From contig OY987307.1 of NCBI GenBank assembly GCA_963920635.1, positions 19,297,735-19,361,734 on the forward strand: a DNA stretch of 64,000 nucleotides, read 5' to 3'. This document shows positions 46,755 to 58,379 of the stretch, in pieces. Both the position numbers and the translations under genes were made by a program. Source of the DNA: Pseudeuparius sepicola. Taxonomy: Eukaryota > Arthropoda > Insecta > Coleoptera > Anthribidae. Each line of letters opens with the position of its first letter. The first letter of the stretch is position 1. The notes beneath the pieces are model-generated. The model searched no databases, was not told where the DNA came from, and saw nothing but the letters and a program-made list of their open reading frames with translations.

Positions 46755-47821
46755 TAGCGATTTTTCTATTTAAAATCTGAACCCACAGCGTTAATCAGAA
46801 CGCCCCAAAACCCCCATATACAAAATTTGAACATAATATATACAGGGAGTTCCATTCTGTAGGGTGTCAAAGTTGAGCAAAATAGGAATTTTAAAGACAT
46901 CTGGCGAGTCAAGTGTGCCATGGAATCCCCTCAAAACAGTTGAATGGTCAACAGGACCACTCAAGGTGTTGGTGTGCAAGGGTACAATACAAAATATACC
47001 TACAGAGGGTTCTTATCTGTGCCATCTCAAATTACTGAATTTTGGGAACTTTATACGGGTCAAAAAACGAGTATATCAAAACTGCTCCACACACTATAAA
47101 CGAACTAAATCTAAAAAATACAGAAGTCTGCCAGTCAGTAAGTCCATATCAGTTAAGGTGGCTGGTGTGCCACAACAGGAAACACACAGAAAATGTATCA
47201 TCTTAGACAGTGACTTTGTTGAGAAAGGTCCAATAAATTTAAATGGTTTTTATTTGTTGGTTGCCATTTTATAAAGAAATAAATTACTTTTGTGTTTATT
47301 AATATTTTTTCAATGATTCCAGACCATTCCTGACTCCTATAAAGTTTAATAAAAATTCAGAATTTTGAGATGGCTCAGAGAAAAATACCCTATCTATTTT
47401 TGTAGTAAATCTTTTCACACCAACATTTTGAGTGGTCCTGTTGACCATTCAACTGTTTTGAAGGGATTCCATGGCACACTTGACTCGCCAGATGTCTTTA
47501 AAATTCCTATTTTGCTCAACTTTGACACCCTGCAGAATGGAACTCCCTGTATATTTTTTGTTCAAATTTGGCACATGGGGGTTTTGGAGAGTTCTGATTA
47601 ACGCTGATTGGTCAGATTTTAAATAGAAAAATCGCTAAATGGTTTTCGTGAAAATCGGGGGTATAAAAAAATCGCAGCCGGCCCTGGATTTGCATTTTAA
47701 AAATGGCAGGAAGGTGAAAAGAAGCGGTTTTTGAAGGCCTTCAAACAAAAAAAAGTTTCGGCGATTATCTCCAAAAATGCAGATTTTACGGATTTGTACA
47801 GTTTTAAAGTTGGACACCCTG
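46570..47821. mobile_element. Foldback, 1.25 kb, with a second TIR system inside
   Basis: The left end begins ACAGGGTGTCCAATTTTAAA and the right end is its inverse (GGACACCCTG at about 47812-47821, followed by TA). The arms pair over AATCCGTAAAATCTGCATTT, GAGATAATCGCCGAAAC and GGGCCGGCTGCGATTTTTTT. On the left the expected TA is AA. Part of the left arm is duplicated (see the tandem repeat). A 136-codon frame at 46864-47274 lies in arm and loop DNA and matches no protein. Confidence 0.82.
46843..47549. mobile_element. Inner foldback with TA flanks
   Basis: The ends CAGGGAGTTCCATTCTGTAG and its inverse are flanked by TA at 46841-46842 and 47550-47551. Arms of about 150 bp share GACATCTGGCGAGTCAAGTG and GAATGGTCAACAGGACCACT. 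Located near the centre of the larger foldback, it is either a nested insertion or the original core of a compound element. Confidence 0.82.
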
Positions 47822-50458
47822 TAGGTATGTGTCACTGGAGCGTGGGGTTTATACCAGTGGAGAGACAGACAATGATTTTCAATTTATTTTAACCCTTTTC
47901 ACTTTTACACAATTTGGAACAATTTCTTCTCATTAACATCACATACTTGAGTTATTTTTACTCTCCGCCTGTTATTCATTTTTCTTTCTCAATATAATGC
48001 TCTACATCATGCAAGCATCAACAATAATATCTATAAGTGCTTAATCAGCCATCTTTAAAATTAAAACATTTTTATAAGAATAATTTATATCACTAAATAT
48101 TGTAAAAGCCTATAAAGATTATTTTGATACGAAATTGGCAATCAAAAGGTAGGTATATAATGTGTTCAGTAAAACACAATAAGCTCCAGGGTTAAATAGA
48201 AGTAATTAGTAAATGCTGTTATATAACTAGGGAACTCATAGTTTCATAATATAGGTATTGGAAATTCTTATACATCATGTTATATATGTTGTGGTAATGG
48301 GCACTGCAAGTACTATAAAAGGGTTTTGGAAATATTTACACCACTTAATTATAACCCTAGTACTTATATTGATTATATATGACCATTATAAACACCAATT
48401 ACTGAAGGTGATAACCGGTTCCTTTCATATAAAACTCCGCTAGCTTCATATGAGATTTATATAACTAGGTATCACTTGTGGTAAGCTTTTAAAACGGCCA
48501 AAAGAAGAAATATTTTGTGAATACCACTTGGGGAAAAGTGTCAATGCGATGACGAAGCGATAGATATCATAGCTTGGTCGACTATTCGGCCACAGGAACT
48601 CATGATGGTGCATCTCTGAATTGTTTGACAGGACCATTTACTATATACACCTATTGTGTCGACCGGTAAATAGGTAGATAGTGGTGGGACAGATAACCGA
48701 TTTGTAGAGCACAAACTTGTTCGCGATTGGAAGAAAATATTGTTAAAAGCTTCGAAACGGTCGAACCCGTACCGTAAAAGGAGACCGCACGATACCAGCT
48801 AAAAACGACAGGCGGTTAATCAAGGTTCCATAAACTGTTCCGCTAAGTATTTGTTCTTGATCTTGAATAAGTGCGGGTTGTAGCCGGGCCAAATTTATTA
48901 ACTCGCGTCAAATTACATAAATTACGCATAGTCCCGAGCGTAATCCTGCGGGGTAAAAATCCGCCCGGGACACCGAACGGCGGCCGGCCGACCCGCGGTG
49001 GCGCCATCCATCACGCGCCCGGCCGAACTACGCCCAGAGCTGTCCGCTAAAACAAACATATAATTATGTATATGAACCCCTGTTTATCCGAGGAGGCCGT
49101 GCGGTGATTGCCTGCCCGACCACCTCGGCGCTAGCGCGTCCGCTCTCTCTCTCCCACCGTCGGCCGTCTGCGTCGCACCGTCTGCGGTACCGGGCGCGGT
49201 CGGAAACTGTACTGCGAATTCTGCGTTTTAACCCCCAGACGAAATATAACTAGACCATGACAAATGGTAATCGTTCCACATGTTATATATAACACCTAAA
49301 ACTAAGCAAATATTTTTTTGTCTAGGTGCACGAGCCAGTGCAGGTCTTTTATAAACTACGCATGTTTCGTGTCCCGTTGTTCAAAATTATCACACTACTG
49401 CAATCATTTTAGAGTTAAAACCATACGTATGCACTCACTTTCGCACTTGCTAGGAAACAATATAACCACGAATGTACATCTATACAAATCTAAGTCTAAA
49501 AATAATATTTTCGTAATAGGGAATTCTTCATAAAAGCGCCTTAAAGACGGTCCCCATGTTATCCGATTATTAAGAACTCATAATTCTTTACTAGGTACCT
49601 ACTTATTTCTAAAATATACAACTCTTTGCAGTTATACCACGACTTTTGGTAGACGTGAACATCGGATTATTACATTCATGAAAGCATCCAAATTTTGCCA
49701 AATTTTCGAATTACTCTTTTACGTAATCGTTGTCCATGATGATTTACCTACACTACACCACTAACGACACGATAACTACACGAACAATATAGAAATAATA
49801 AATTAGAATAACATTATTGTAAATCGCAGATATCTACTAATGTTTTGGTTGAGCGGCATACGGAATGACGCGGCTGGTGTTGCCACATACGCGTATATTT
49901 CCGCATAATTGAAGTCTGAATATTTATCTCATATGTTCCATACACACATACCTTAACCAAAGTGTCATGTGTAAGAGAGGAAGGATGTACCTGTTTTCCA
50001 GCGTGTGCAGCATAAACAGACACCATTTTGCTACATATGAGTCAATACACGGAACATATTCGTAATAAAAAGGTATTTATTTTACAACATTTATGTGTGC
50101 AATTGCATTAATTAAAGCTCAAACGTTGCAATACAGTAAATAATATATATTTATAGGCAAGCTGGAGACATTTGGATAGAAAAGTACAATTTGCCTTAGA
50201 CAATAAAACGACGAGACTAGATTTCAGCCTGAAGGAAATTGTGCAACTTCGTCTTTAATTATCATAAATTAATAAGGGTTAAAAACCGTTTTTATGTTGT
50301 GTAAACCGAGTACGATTTTAGAGCAATTAAAAATATTGTGAAGTACCGTATTATTGTCGGCATATTTAAAGTCTATGTTCATAGGTACCTATTATTCAAA
50401 TAAAAATGAGACACGATTTATGGGATATCTCGTGAACAGTATTGGTATAGTTTAGTTG
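47822..50458. other. Mostly AT-rich DNA, GC-rich island at 48.7-49.25 kb
   Basis: No gene recognised. Between about 48700 and 49250 the DNA is GC-rich (CGGCGGCCGGCCGACCCGCG, TCTCTCTCTCCCACCGTCGG), another candidate regulatory island. 49300-50450 is AT-rich; short frames such as 49318-49533 and 49814-50026 match nothing I know. Confidence 0.4.
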
Positions 50459-50460
50459 TA

Positions 50461-50914
50461 CAGGGTGTTCCCATATATTTTGATCCACCCCTAGAGCCTT
50501 TATTTTTCGAGTTAGAAAAAATTACTCAAATGAAAGTTGTAGGGTACCAAGGTGTATTGTCCCAAAAATAATGGATTGACAGGCATGGTCTTGCCTAAGT
50601 TGAAATGTTTTTCCATGGCAACCTTGATTAAATGTAAAGATCATATATTTATCTGCAATTTGGAATATTATGCGAATGCTTAGAGCAAACATATAACATA
50701 TTTATATTGTTGGAATCGGAAAAATGTGTGCAATTCAAAAATCCACAAAAAAGTAAGTTTATATTTTTTCATAAATTTGCGACGCTCATTTGTTTTATCC
50801 AGTAACAGATCCTAGCGGTTCAGAAAAAACCCTACAACTTTCATTTAAGTAATTTTTTTCTAACTCGAAAAATAAAGGGTCTAGGTATGGGTCAAAATAT
50901 ACGGGAACACCCTG
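50461..50914. mobile_element. TA foldback MITE, 454 bp
   Basis: The ends CAGGGTGTTCCC(A)TATATTTT and the inverse are flanked by TA at 50459-50460 and 50915-50916. The interior shares GAGCAAACATATAACATAT and GAATCGGAAAAATG with the foldback at 61023-62993, so the two are related families. Confidence 0.9.
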
Positions 50915-51029
50915 TACACGTGGCAATCCAGACAACACACAATGAACAGATTGTGCACGACACGATTTATTTAATTGTCTAGTTATACTTTGCCTGCGGT
51001 TTTAACTGTAGGTAAATTAAATAAATAAT

Positions 51030-52748
51030 AAACCTGGAGGTTTATGTACATACACGCTTTTCGGGGGCTTCAGGACGCTCCTACTCATTATCCGCCTTCC
51101 TTAAGATATTTTCGAAAATTTTCCCGTCTTCAACTTTTACTCGGGTATTACCTTTGAGAAGCTTGAGGGATGGGGGAGTGAATAGGGGTGCTGGGTGGGG
51201 TTGCATTACTACCTGCTTCCTTGCACTTTTGGTTCTCTACTGTAGTGTTGTGGAGATGGTGATGTATGGTTGCCGTAGTAGATTCTTCTATGATATATCC
51301 CACAGAACTAAGAACCTTAATACAAGTTACTATAAACATGGAGAATTGGTCCCCTTTTTGTGGAGGAGACCTTAACCTCCAAGTCAAATGTAAGAAGCTA
51401 GACAGAGGTGAATGCTGCTTAAAGCACGAAGTGTAAAGCTTCCAAACAAAATTACTTTAGCCGAAGATTAGCTACATTAATCCGTTTACCTGGGAGTTTA
51501 CGTACACGTCATTTTTTACTAAGTCATAGATGCTTTTCGGGGGCTTCAGCACGCTCCTACTCATGATCCTCCTTCCTTAAGATATTTTCATAATTTTTCG
51601 CGTTTTCTACTTTTACGCTTTGACAACTTTTACTCGTCTACTACCTTCGAGAAGCTTGAGGGATGGGGGAGTGAACAGGGGTGCTGGGTAGGGTTGCATT
51701 ACTACCTGCTTCCTTGCACTTTTGGTTCTCTACTGTAGTGTTGTGGAGATGGTGATGTATGGTACCCGTAGTAGATTCTTCTATGATATATCCCACAGAA
51801 CTAAGAACGTTAATAAAAGTTACTATAAACATGGAGAATTGGTCCCCTTTTTTGTGGACGAGACCTTAACCTCCAAGTCAAATGTAAGAAGCTAGACAGA
51901 GGTGAATGCTGCTTAAGAGGGGGTTGCCGACAGCGAAAGTGACGTTAGATTTCGTATTTTTTAAGTTGTATAGCATAAAATCTAATAACATTTTACCTGG
52001 CAAAAATTTAGTACAAACATCTCTGTCTTCATTTTAATCATAAGATCTTAAAATCAGTATTTTGTTTTATAGGTTATGAAAACCTCGGGAAAAATAATAA
52101 TTCCAGTGCATATGCTTTTAAGATCTTATGATTAAAACGAAGACAGAGATGTTTGTACTAAATTTTTGCCAGGTAAAATGTTATTAGATTTTATGCTATA
52201 AAACTTAAAAAAATACGAAATCTAACGTCATTTTCGCTGTCGGCAACCCCCTCTTAAACCACGAAGTGTAAACCTTCCAAACAAAATTACTTTAGCTGCA
52301 GATTAGCTACATTAATCCGTTTACCTGGGAGTTTACGTACACGTCATTTTTTACAAAGTCATAGATGCTTTTCGGGGCCTTCAGGACGCTCCTACTCATG
52401 ATCCTCCATCTTTAAGATATTTTCGTAATTTTTCGCGTTTTCTACTTTTACGCTTTGACAACTTTTACTCGTCTACTACCTTCGAGAAGCTTGAGGGATG
52501 GGGGAGTGAACAGAGGTGCTGGGTGGGGTTGCATTACTACCTGCTTCCTTGCACTTTTGGTTCTCTACTGTAGTGTTGTGGAGATGGTATGATGTATGGT
52601 TGTCGTAGTAGATTCTTCTATGATATATCCCACAGAACTAAGAACATTAATACAGGTTTCTAGATACATGGAGAATTGGTCAAATGTAAGAAGCTAGACA
52701 GAGGTGAATGCTGCTGAAGGCATGAAGTGTATACCTTCCAAACGAACC
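51030..52748. repeat. 494-bp tandem array, three copies
   Basis: Landmarks such as GAAGCTTGAGGGATGGGGGA recur at about 51158, 51651 and 52486. The first spacing is 493 bp; the second is 835 bp, which becomes 494 bp after removing a nested 337-bp MITE and its TTAA duplication. Other shared landmarks are TACCTGCTTCCTTGCACTTT and GACAGAGGTGAATGCTGCT. The third copy has lost about 30 bp near 52680. Frames crossing it (for example 51148-51387 minus) are not recognisable proteins. Confidence 0.92.
51917..52253. mobile_element. TTAA-flanked MITE (piggyBac-like)
   Basis: The ends GAGGGGGTTGCCGACAGCGA and its inverse are flanked by TTAA at 51913-51916 and 52254-52257. The undisturbed sister repeat reads CTGCTTAAAGCACGAAGTG at this point, so the insertion site and TTAA duplication can be read directly. 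Inverted homology continues for about 150 bp each side. TTAA targets are characteristic of piggyBac. There is no transposase. Confidence 0.92.
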
Positions 52749-52749
52749 T

Positions 52750-53754
52750 CGTATTTTCGTGGCACCCGCGGGGCGCTTATTAACGTTGCCGCAGACGACG
52801 CGCACCACGCGAACCCGGGTATTACTCAATGAAACTGCCAGATTTTATCGAGGTCGGGGTAATTTATGTGTGGTAGGGTTATTCGATGGGCCGGGCGTCG
52901 CTGGACGGCGCTTGCACGATGAGACAATGTAGCCGGTGGGAATCAGGCAGATATTAACTCTGCGGTTCTTTCTATCTTAGGGCCGACGAATACTGAACGT
53001 GTGGTTGTATCATGTAGCACTCCCAAACTCACAGCGTTGGCAGTCTCATTTGCTATCTCTCCATATTATGTCTATATAAGAGTCGGTACCTATTCACAAG
53101 TTCCTAAATCGAACAATAGAAGGACAATGTTGGTCGTGTTTCAAAACAACAGCTTTTGACTTGCTGTCGCGGCTAAACAAGCACCTTTTATACATCAAAA
53201 AGTAATATATAAACTTAGACCGTGCTGTATTAATCGTCACAGCAAAAACTGTTTCCCCAAAAACTTAAAAAGTCAATACAAATTGTTCTCATTCCGCACA
53301 TAGGTATTATCTTTGAAGAGAATTTCCTCTGCAGGTCTTTTTTTATTTTTCCTACCGAAAAGTCGAAATAATGTAAGGTTCATCTGCCAGTCTCCACCTC
53401 AAAACAAGCCCCGCACCGTTCCGTTAACAAAACATTTACTTAAGGACTGCAGAGGGCCCTCTCCCGGTAATTTTCTTAATAATTAGGCTCGGGCGCCAGG
53501 CCATGAATTATTGACACTTGCATCCTGTCGGTAATTTCCTTCGAGAAATTAAAAACCTCGTTAAAATACGGTCGGGGCCCACCTCCCGAAAATTACCACC
53601 TTTGTCCGTAGAAGTTCCCTCTCAAAATACGCATAAATAACCGTGAGCTTATTGTTTTTAATTAATTTTATTCATAAAGTTCGGAACGAGCTCGGAACAG
53701 GTTATGTCTCTAGGTTCGAGACCGCTGGCGCCCCATGCATGGGCGTAGACGAAA
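52750..53754. other. GC-rich islands, no gene recognised
   Basis: 52750-52930 (GCCGCAGACGACGCGCACCA) and 53390-53740 (ATTATTGACACTTGCATCCT, AGGCTCGGGCGCCAGGCC) are GC-richer than their surround and hold no frame. The second contains several TTAATAATTA / TTTTAATTAATTTT cores. Confidence 0.35.
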
Positions 53755-55160
53755 ATTCGGTATCAAGTCAGGTTTCAGAACTATAATGATGTGCTATCAC
53801 AATACCTTCTAATACTTTCAGTACTTAGGTACTGTGTCGGGTATCAATCAGGCTTCATAACTATAATATATTATGTGCTATCACAGAACCTTCTAATACT
53901 TTTAATACTTAGGTACTTAGGTACAGTGTCAGGTATCAAGCAGGCTTCATAACTATAATATATGTGCTATCACAGAACCTTTTAATACTTTCAATATTTA
54001 GGTAGAGTGTCAGGTATCAAGCAGGATTCAGAACTATAGTATATGTGCTATCACAGAACCTTCTAATATTTTCAATACTTAGGTATAGTGCCAAGTCTCA
54101 AGCAGGCTTCAGAACTATAATATTTGTGCTATCACAGAACCTTCTAATACTTTCAATACTTAGGTAGAGTGTCAGGTATCAAGCATCAGGCTTCAGAACT
54201 ATATTATATGTGCTATCACAGAACCTTCTAATACTTTTAATACTTAAGTACAGTGTCAGGTATCAAGCAGGCTTCAGAACTATAATATATGTGCTATCTC
54301 AGAACCTCCTAATATTTTCAATACTTAGGTATAGTGTCAGGTACCAAGCAGGCTTCAGAACTATAATTTATGTGCTATCACAGAACCTTCTAATACTTTC
54401 AATACTTAGGTAGAGTGTCGGGTATCAAACAGGCTTCAGAACTATAATATATGTGCTATCACAGAACCTTCTAATATTTTCAATACTTAGGTAGAGTGTC
54501 AGGTATCAAGCAGGCTTCAGAACTATAATATATGTGCTATCACAGAACCTTCTAATACTTTCAATACTTAGGTACAGTGTCAGATATCAAACAGGCTTTA
54601 GAACTATAATATATGTGCTATCACAGAACCTTCTAATACCTTCAATACTTAGGTACAGTGCCAAGTCTCAAGCAGGCTTCAGAACTATAATATATGTGCT
54701 ATCTCAGAACCTCCTAATATTTTCAATACTTAGGTATAGTGTCAGGTACCAAGCAGGCTTCAGAACTATAATTTATGTGCTATCACAGAACCTTCTAATA
54801 CTTTCAATACTTAGGTAGAGTGTCAGGTATCAAACAGGCTTCAGAACTATAATATATGTGCTATCACAGAACCTTCTAATACTTTCAATACTTAGGTACA
54901 GTGTCAGATATCAAACAGGCTTTAGAACTATAATATATGTGCTATCACAGAACCTTCTAATACCTTCAATACTTAGGTACAGTGCCAAGTCTCAAGCAGG
55001 CTTCAGAACTATAATATATGTGCTATCACAGAACCTTCTAATACTTTCAATACTTAGGTACAGTGTTAGATATCAAACAGGCTTCAGAACTATAATATAT
55101 GTGCTACCACAGAACCTTCTAATACTTTCAATACTTAGGTACAGTGCCAAGTCTCATGCA
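53755..55160. repeat. 81-bp satellite, 17 copies with multi-unit duplications
   Basis: The anchor GTGCTATC occurs at 53791, 53875, 53964, 54045, 54126, 54210, 54291, 54372, 54453, 54534, 54615, 54696, 54777, 54858, 54939, 55020 and 55101 (last as GTGCTACC). Most spacings are exactly 81 bp; early units are 84 or 89. Variant units recur as blocks: 54534 resembles 54858 (four units apart) and 54291 resembles 54696 (five units apart), which is incipient higher-order structure. Because 81 is a multiple of three, long plus-strand frames of 27-residue repeats arise (for example 54858-55172). I judge these fortuitous. Confidence 0.95.
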
Positions 55161-55289
55161 AATATAAAATAAAATTTAAAGCTAGCAATGTTATCAGCTG
55201 ACCTGGCACTACGACGACACTATCAGTAAGAAGCTTAATAGAAAAACCGATACATATAGATCACTGGTATTACGTGTTTGAGGTTCTTG

Positions 55290-55560
55290 TGGAGTAGTAC
55301 CCGGCTACGATCCCGTCAGTACCGCCCTTGGCTCGCGGTGGTCTGAGAACCGGCGGAGCGTTGTAAAGAAAATTGAACTGACTGGTCGAATTAGGCCGGC
55401 AGGCGCCTAGATCTCATTTACGATTCAAAGCGGATAATAATGCTGGGTGGGCCGAGGCAGATCGAAGACGGCCGTGCGCGGTAATAATTGAATGGCGGCG
55501 GGGTAATGGTTAGGCCAGACGAGGCTGGCGCTAATGAGCAAGCGATTTTTTTGTACTTAC
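55290..55560. other. GC-rich island
   Basis: CCCGTCAGTACCGCCCTTGG and GGCCGGCAGGCGCCTAG lie in AT-rich DNA. No frame. Confidence 0.3.
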
Positions 55561-56726
55561 GGTGTAGAGTTCGGTGGGAAGTGCAGAGTCTATGTATTTG
55601 TTGACGTTGTCCTAAGAAGGACGACGTCGTTAGCTAGCTCTAAGCCAGTAGTTTATAGTTTATATGAAGTAGCTTCTTATGCAAACCAAGAGACGCTTTA
55701 CTATTAAGATTTTCAGAGCTTTCTTCTCGACCTTTTTATTTGAAACATCGTTATTAGAATTTGCTGTCAAACGAAAAAGAAAGGGACATCAATGAGGACT
55801 TAGTTAAGCCACAGGGCGAGTCAACACAAACATGTGATGGAATCCATCAAGCCAATCACAAGTCCAGAATAAACCGCCCAATTACATTGCCCAGTCACAA
55901 CGGTGTCTATCCGTTTTCACTTTGCATACTTTCCGTTTTTCCTGTCTATTTTTGGTCAACCACTAAACCATACGATAGCCTAGTAACTGACATTGTTGAC
56001 GTTTAGGTTGCCACTAGCGCCACTCTCTTTTAACTCTTGTAGGTAGACACTATGAGCTGGGCATATTACAGATTTCTGTAGCTAAGCCAGAGAGGATGGC
56101 AAGTTCTGCTGGCAGCGCCGGATAATAGATGGCTCTGATATGACAAATACCTACGAGGTATTTTAAATAAAATCTATAGCCTTATTTCCTGGTATACCTG
56201 TGCACCTAAAGACACTCTCGGGTCTCGGGCAGATTAAAGTTAAAAAAAAATACTACAAAGCTTACCAACTGAAAATGAAAAAATTGTGATTTTTCAAAAT
56301 TTGTTTATAATGGTATGTAAAGTAAAATAAAATTATTTTTTCTTGAAATCGGCGGTGATGTGTCTCAAAATCATCATTAAAAGCTCAGAAATCGGCACTG
56401 AAATAGCCCGTTATTGTATGATTTTTTCAATAAGTAGGCCTTGGCGAGATGTAAACATCAAACGTCTGACGCGGAGCCATCGCTCTTCAAAAGTGACCAA
56501 ATATTCAAAACCCGGCCAATAAAGGCCCATTTAACTTTTTGTACACATTGCGAAATTGTTACCTATAGTAGCACAATCTTTCAATATACATATTTTAGTA
56601 GGTTTAAATATTAATCTATTTTACCTGGAGGCTGCACAACAGCATTGAATGAATACCTTAATCAATGACAACAGGCAGTAGTTTGGATTTTCTGTCAGAA
56701 AGTGCCGTGTCTTGTCATACTTGACC
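55561..56726. other. AT-rich DNA, nothing recognised
   Basis: No inverted ends or coding similarity. The 81-codon frame at 55761-56006 is unrecognised. Confidence 0.4.
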
Positions 56727-57040
56727 TACACTCACCGGCACGAAAAACGGAGCACTTATAATTTTTATTTAAAAAATGTAAAATTTTAATACTTTGCAAT
56801 GGTTTATTATTACAATAAGTTAAAAGCAAACAACAACATGTTTTAAGTAATATCTAACAACAATTAAACGTTTATTTGAAAAGCAAGACTAGACTGTTTT
56901 GAATAAAAATTTCCAAAAATTAAAAAGTACACAAGGCTTAGTTGGCCATGACTTTTCTTTTGTTTTTATTGTTTTGACAAGTCTGAGTTTAAAGAAGTGA
57001 AACAGTTCAAAGCTGTACTGCGTTTATTTAAGGTAAAAAT

Positions 57041-57154
57041 ATGGCTGTTAATCCTGAAACAGCGGCTGCTATTGTTGCGTTGCTTCAAGACGGAAGAATT
57101 GAGCGATATGTTGCCCAACAATATGCCGTATCCAATAGCACTGTGCACCGTATT

Positions 57155-57186
<32 letters not shown>

Positions 57187-58092
57187 TTTATACATATTTT
57201 GGAAACTAGAGCTTACACCAGACGACCTGGAACTGGTCCCCAACGAAAAACTAACGCTCATGATGATCGCTTCATCCTCTTGCAAAGTCTACGAGATCGT
57301 CGTGCTACAGCTGTAGAAATCAGAAATAGACTTCATCATGTTCGGAATACCAATGTAAGCGAACGTACAGTTAGACGAAGACTTGGAGAAGCCAATCTTA
57401 CCAGTCGTAGACCTGCAACAGGTCCAGAGCTTCTTAGGCGTCATCGTGTTGCGCGACTTCGGTTTGCCAGAAATCATGAGCACTGGGGTGAAAATGATTG
57501 GGGGCGAATTTTATTTACTGATGAGTCCAGGTTTAGCCTGCGATCTCCAGATGGTCGCGAGAGAGTATGGCGAAGACCACAAGAGCGTTTTGCAGAATGT
57601 ACCTTCAGTCCTAGAGTAGGATACCAAGGAGGTTCAGTAATGGTGTGGGCTGGAATTTCTCTGGAGGCACACACTGAGTTGTACATCGTTCCAAGAGGCT
57701 CCTTAACTGCTGCCAGGTACATTGATGAAATTCTCCAAGATTTTGTTGTCCCGTATGTTGATTTTATTGGAAATAACTTTCTTCTGATGCATGACAATGC
57801 CAGACCTCATACCGCAAGAATCACTCAACAGTATTTAAATGATGTAAACATTCCTGTTTTGGAGGGGCCAGCGTTAAGTCCAGATGCGAACCCGATTGAA
57901 TATGTTTGGGACATGCTTGGGCGAAGAATGCGAAGTCGTGTTCCTGCTCCTTTAACCATAAATCAGTTGAAACAAGCTCTTTTAGAGGAATGGGACCTTA
58001 TTCCTCAAGAGGACATTCGCCATTTGATTTTAGGCATGCCACGGAGAATGCATGCAATCATTCGAGCTCGCGGGGGTAATACCCGTTATTAA
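57041..58092 (+). pseudogene. Tc1 transposase (DD34E), frameshifted at a microsatellite
   Basis: Translation from ATG 57041 gives the N-terminal helix-turn-helix M-A-V-N-P-E-T-A-A-A-I-V-A-L-L-Q-D-G, then S-N-S-T-V-H-R-I-Y, after which a run of ACACAT repeats encodes T-H-T-H-T-H and the frame is lost. From about 57201 a different frame is open to the stop at 58092 (about 296 codons): T-R-A-Y-T-R-R-P-G-T-G, V-S-E-R-T-V-R-R-R-L, the first catalytic Asp in F-T-D-E-S-R-F, the second in M-H-D-N-A-R-P-H-T-A, and Glu in S-P-D-A-N-P-I-E-Y-V-W. There are 34 residues between the last two acids (DD34E). The catalytic domain is complete. The single visible lesion is in the linker between the two helix-turn-helix motifs. 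Confidence 0.95.
57155..57190. repeat. (ACACAT)n microsatellite inside transposase gene
   Basis: About five ACACAT units interrupt the codons between V-H-R-I-Y and L-E-T-R-A-Y. In Tc1 proteins this position normally holds a few residues of the type R-Y-x-E-T-G. Confidence 0.92.
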
Positions 58093-58379
58093 AAATGCTC
58101 CTCATTAGTTTTTGCTCAAAAATCGTTTAAGTTTTGATTCATTTAAGGACATTTTGCCACAACACCAATGTGGGTTTATCGTTCTAATTTTTTAAATTGT
58201 AACAAAAGTTTTTATTTAAAAAAAAAGCGCCCAATTGTTATTAGAAATTACTTAAAACATGCTGGTGTTTGCGTTTAACTTATTATAATAATAAACCATC
58301 GCAAAGTATTAAAATTTCACATTTTTTAAATAAAAATTGTAAGTGCTCCGTTTTTCGTGCCGGTGAGTGTATGATAGAG

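Larger units (their letters stand above)
56729..58369 (+). mobile_element. Nearly complete Tc1 element, 1641 bp
   Basis: The ends CACTCACCGGCACGAAAAAC and its inverse are flanked by TA at 56727-56728 and 58370-58371. The inverted repeats extend about 160 bp with roughly 90% identity (AATTTTAATACTTTGC, TGGTTTATTATTA, ATGTTTTAAGTAAT). A Tc1 transposase gene fills the interior. The element is the youngest-looking autonomous type in the window. Confidence 0.96.

Noticed and set aside
46864..47274. 136-codon frame as a gene
   Set aside because: It is composed of foldback arm and loop sequence, and the inverted arm encodes a matching frame, as expected of a palindrome.
53690..53740. GGTTCGAGACC as the T-arm of a tRNA
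   Set aside because: No matching D-arm, anticodon stem or acceptor stem can be formed in the 75 bp around it.
53755..55160. Regular repeats as a CRISPR array
   Set aside because: Units are contiguous 81-bp monomers without unique spacers, and there are no cas genes in this eukaryotic DNA.
54210..55172. Long plus-strand open frames with 27-residue repeats as a repeat protein
   Set aside because: They follow directly from an 81-bp satellite whose unit is a multiple of three. There is no start context, no splice signals and no known domain.
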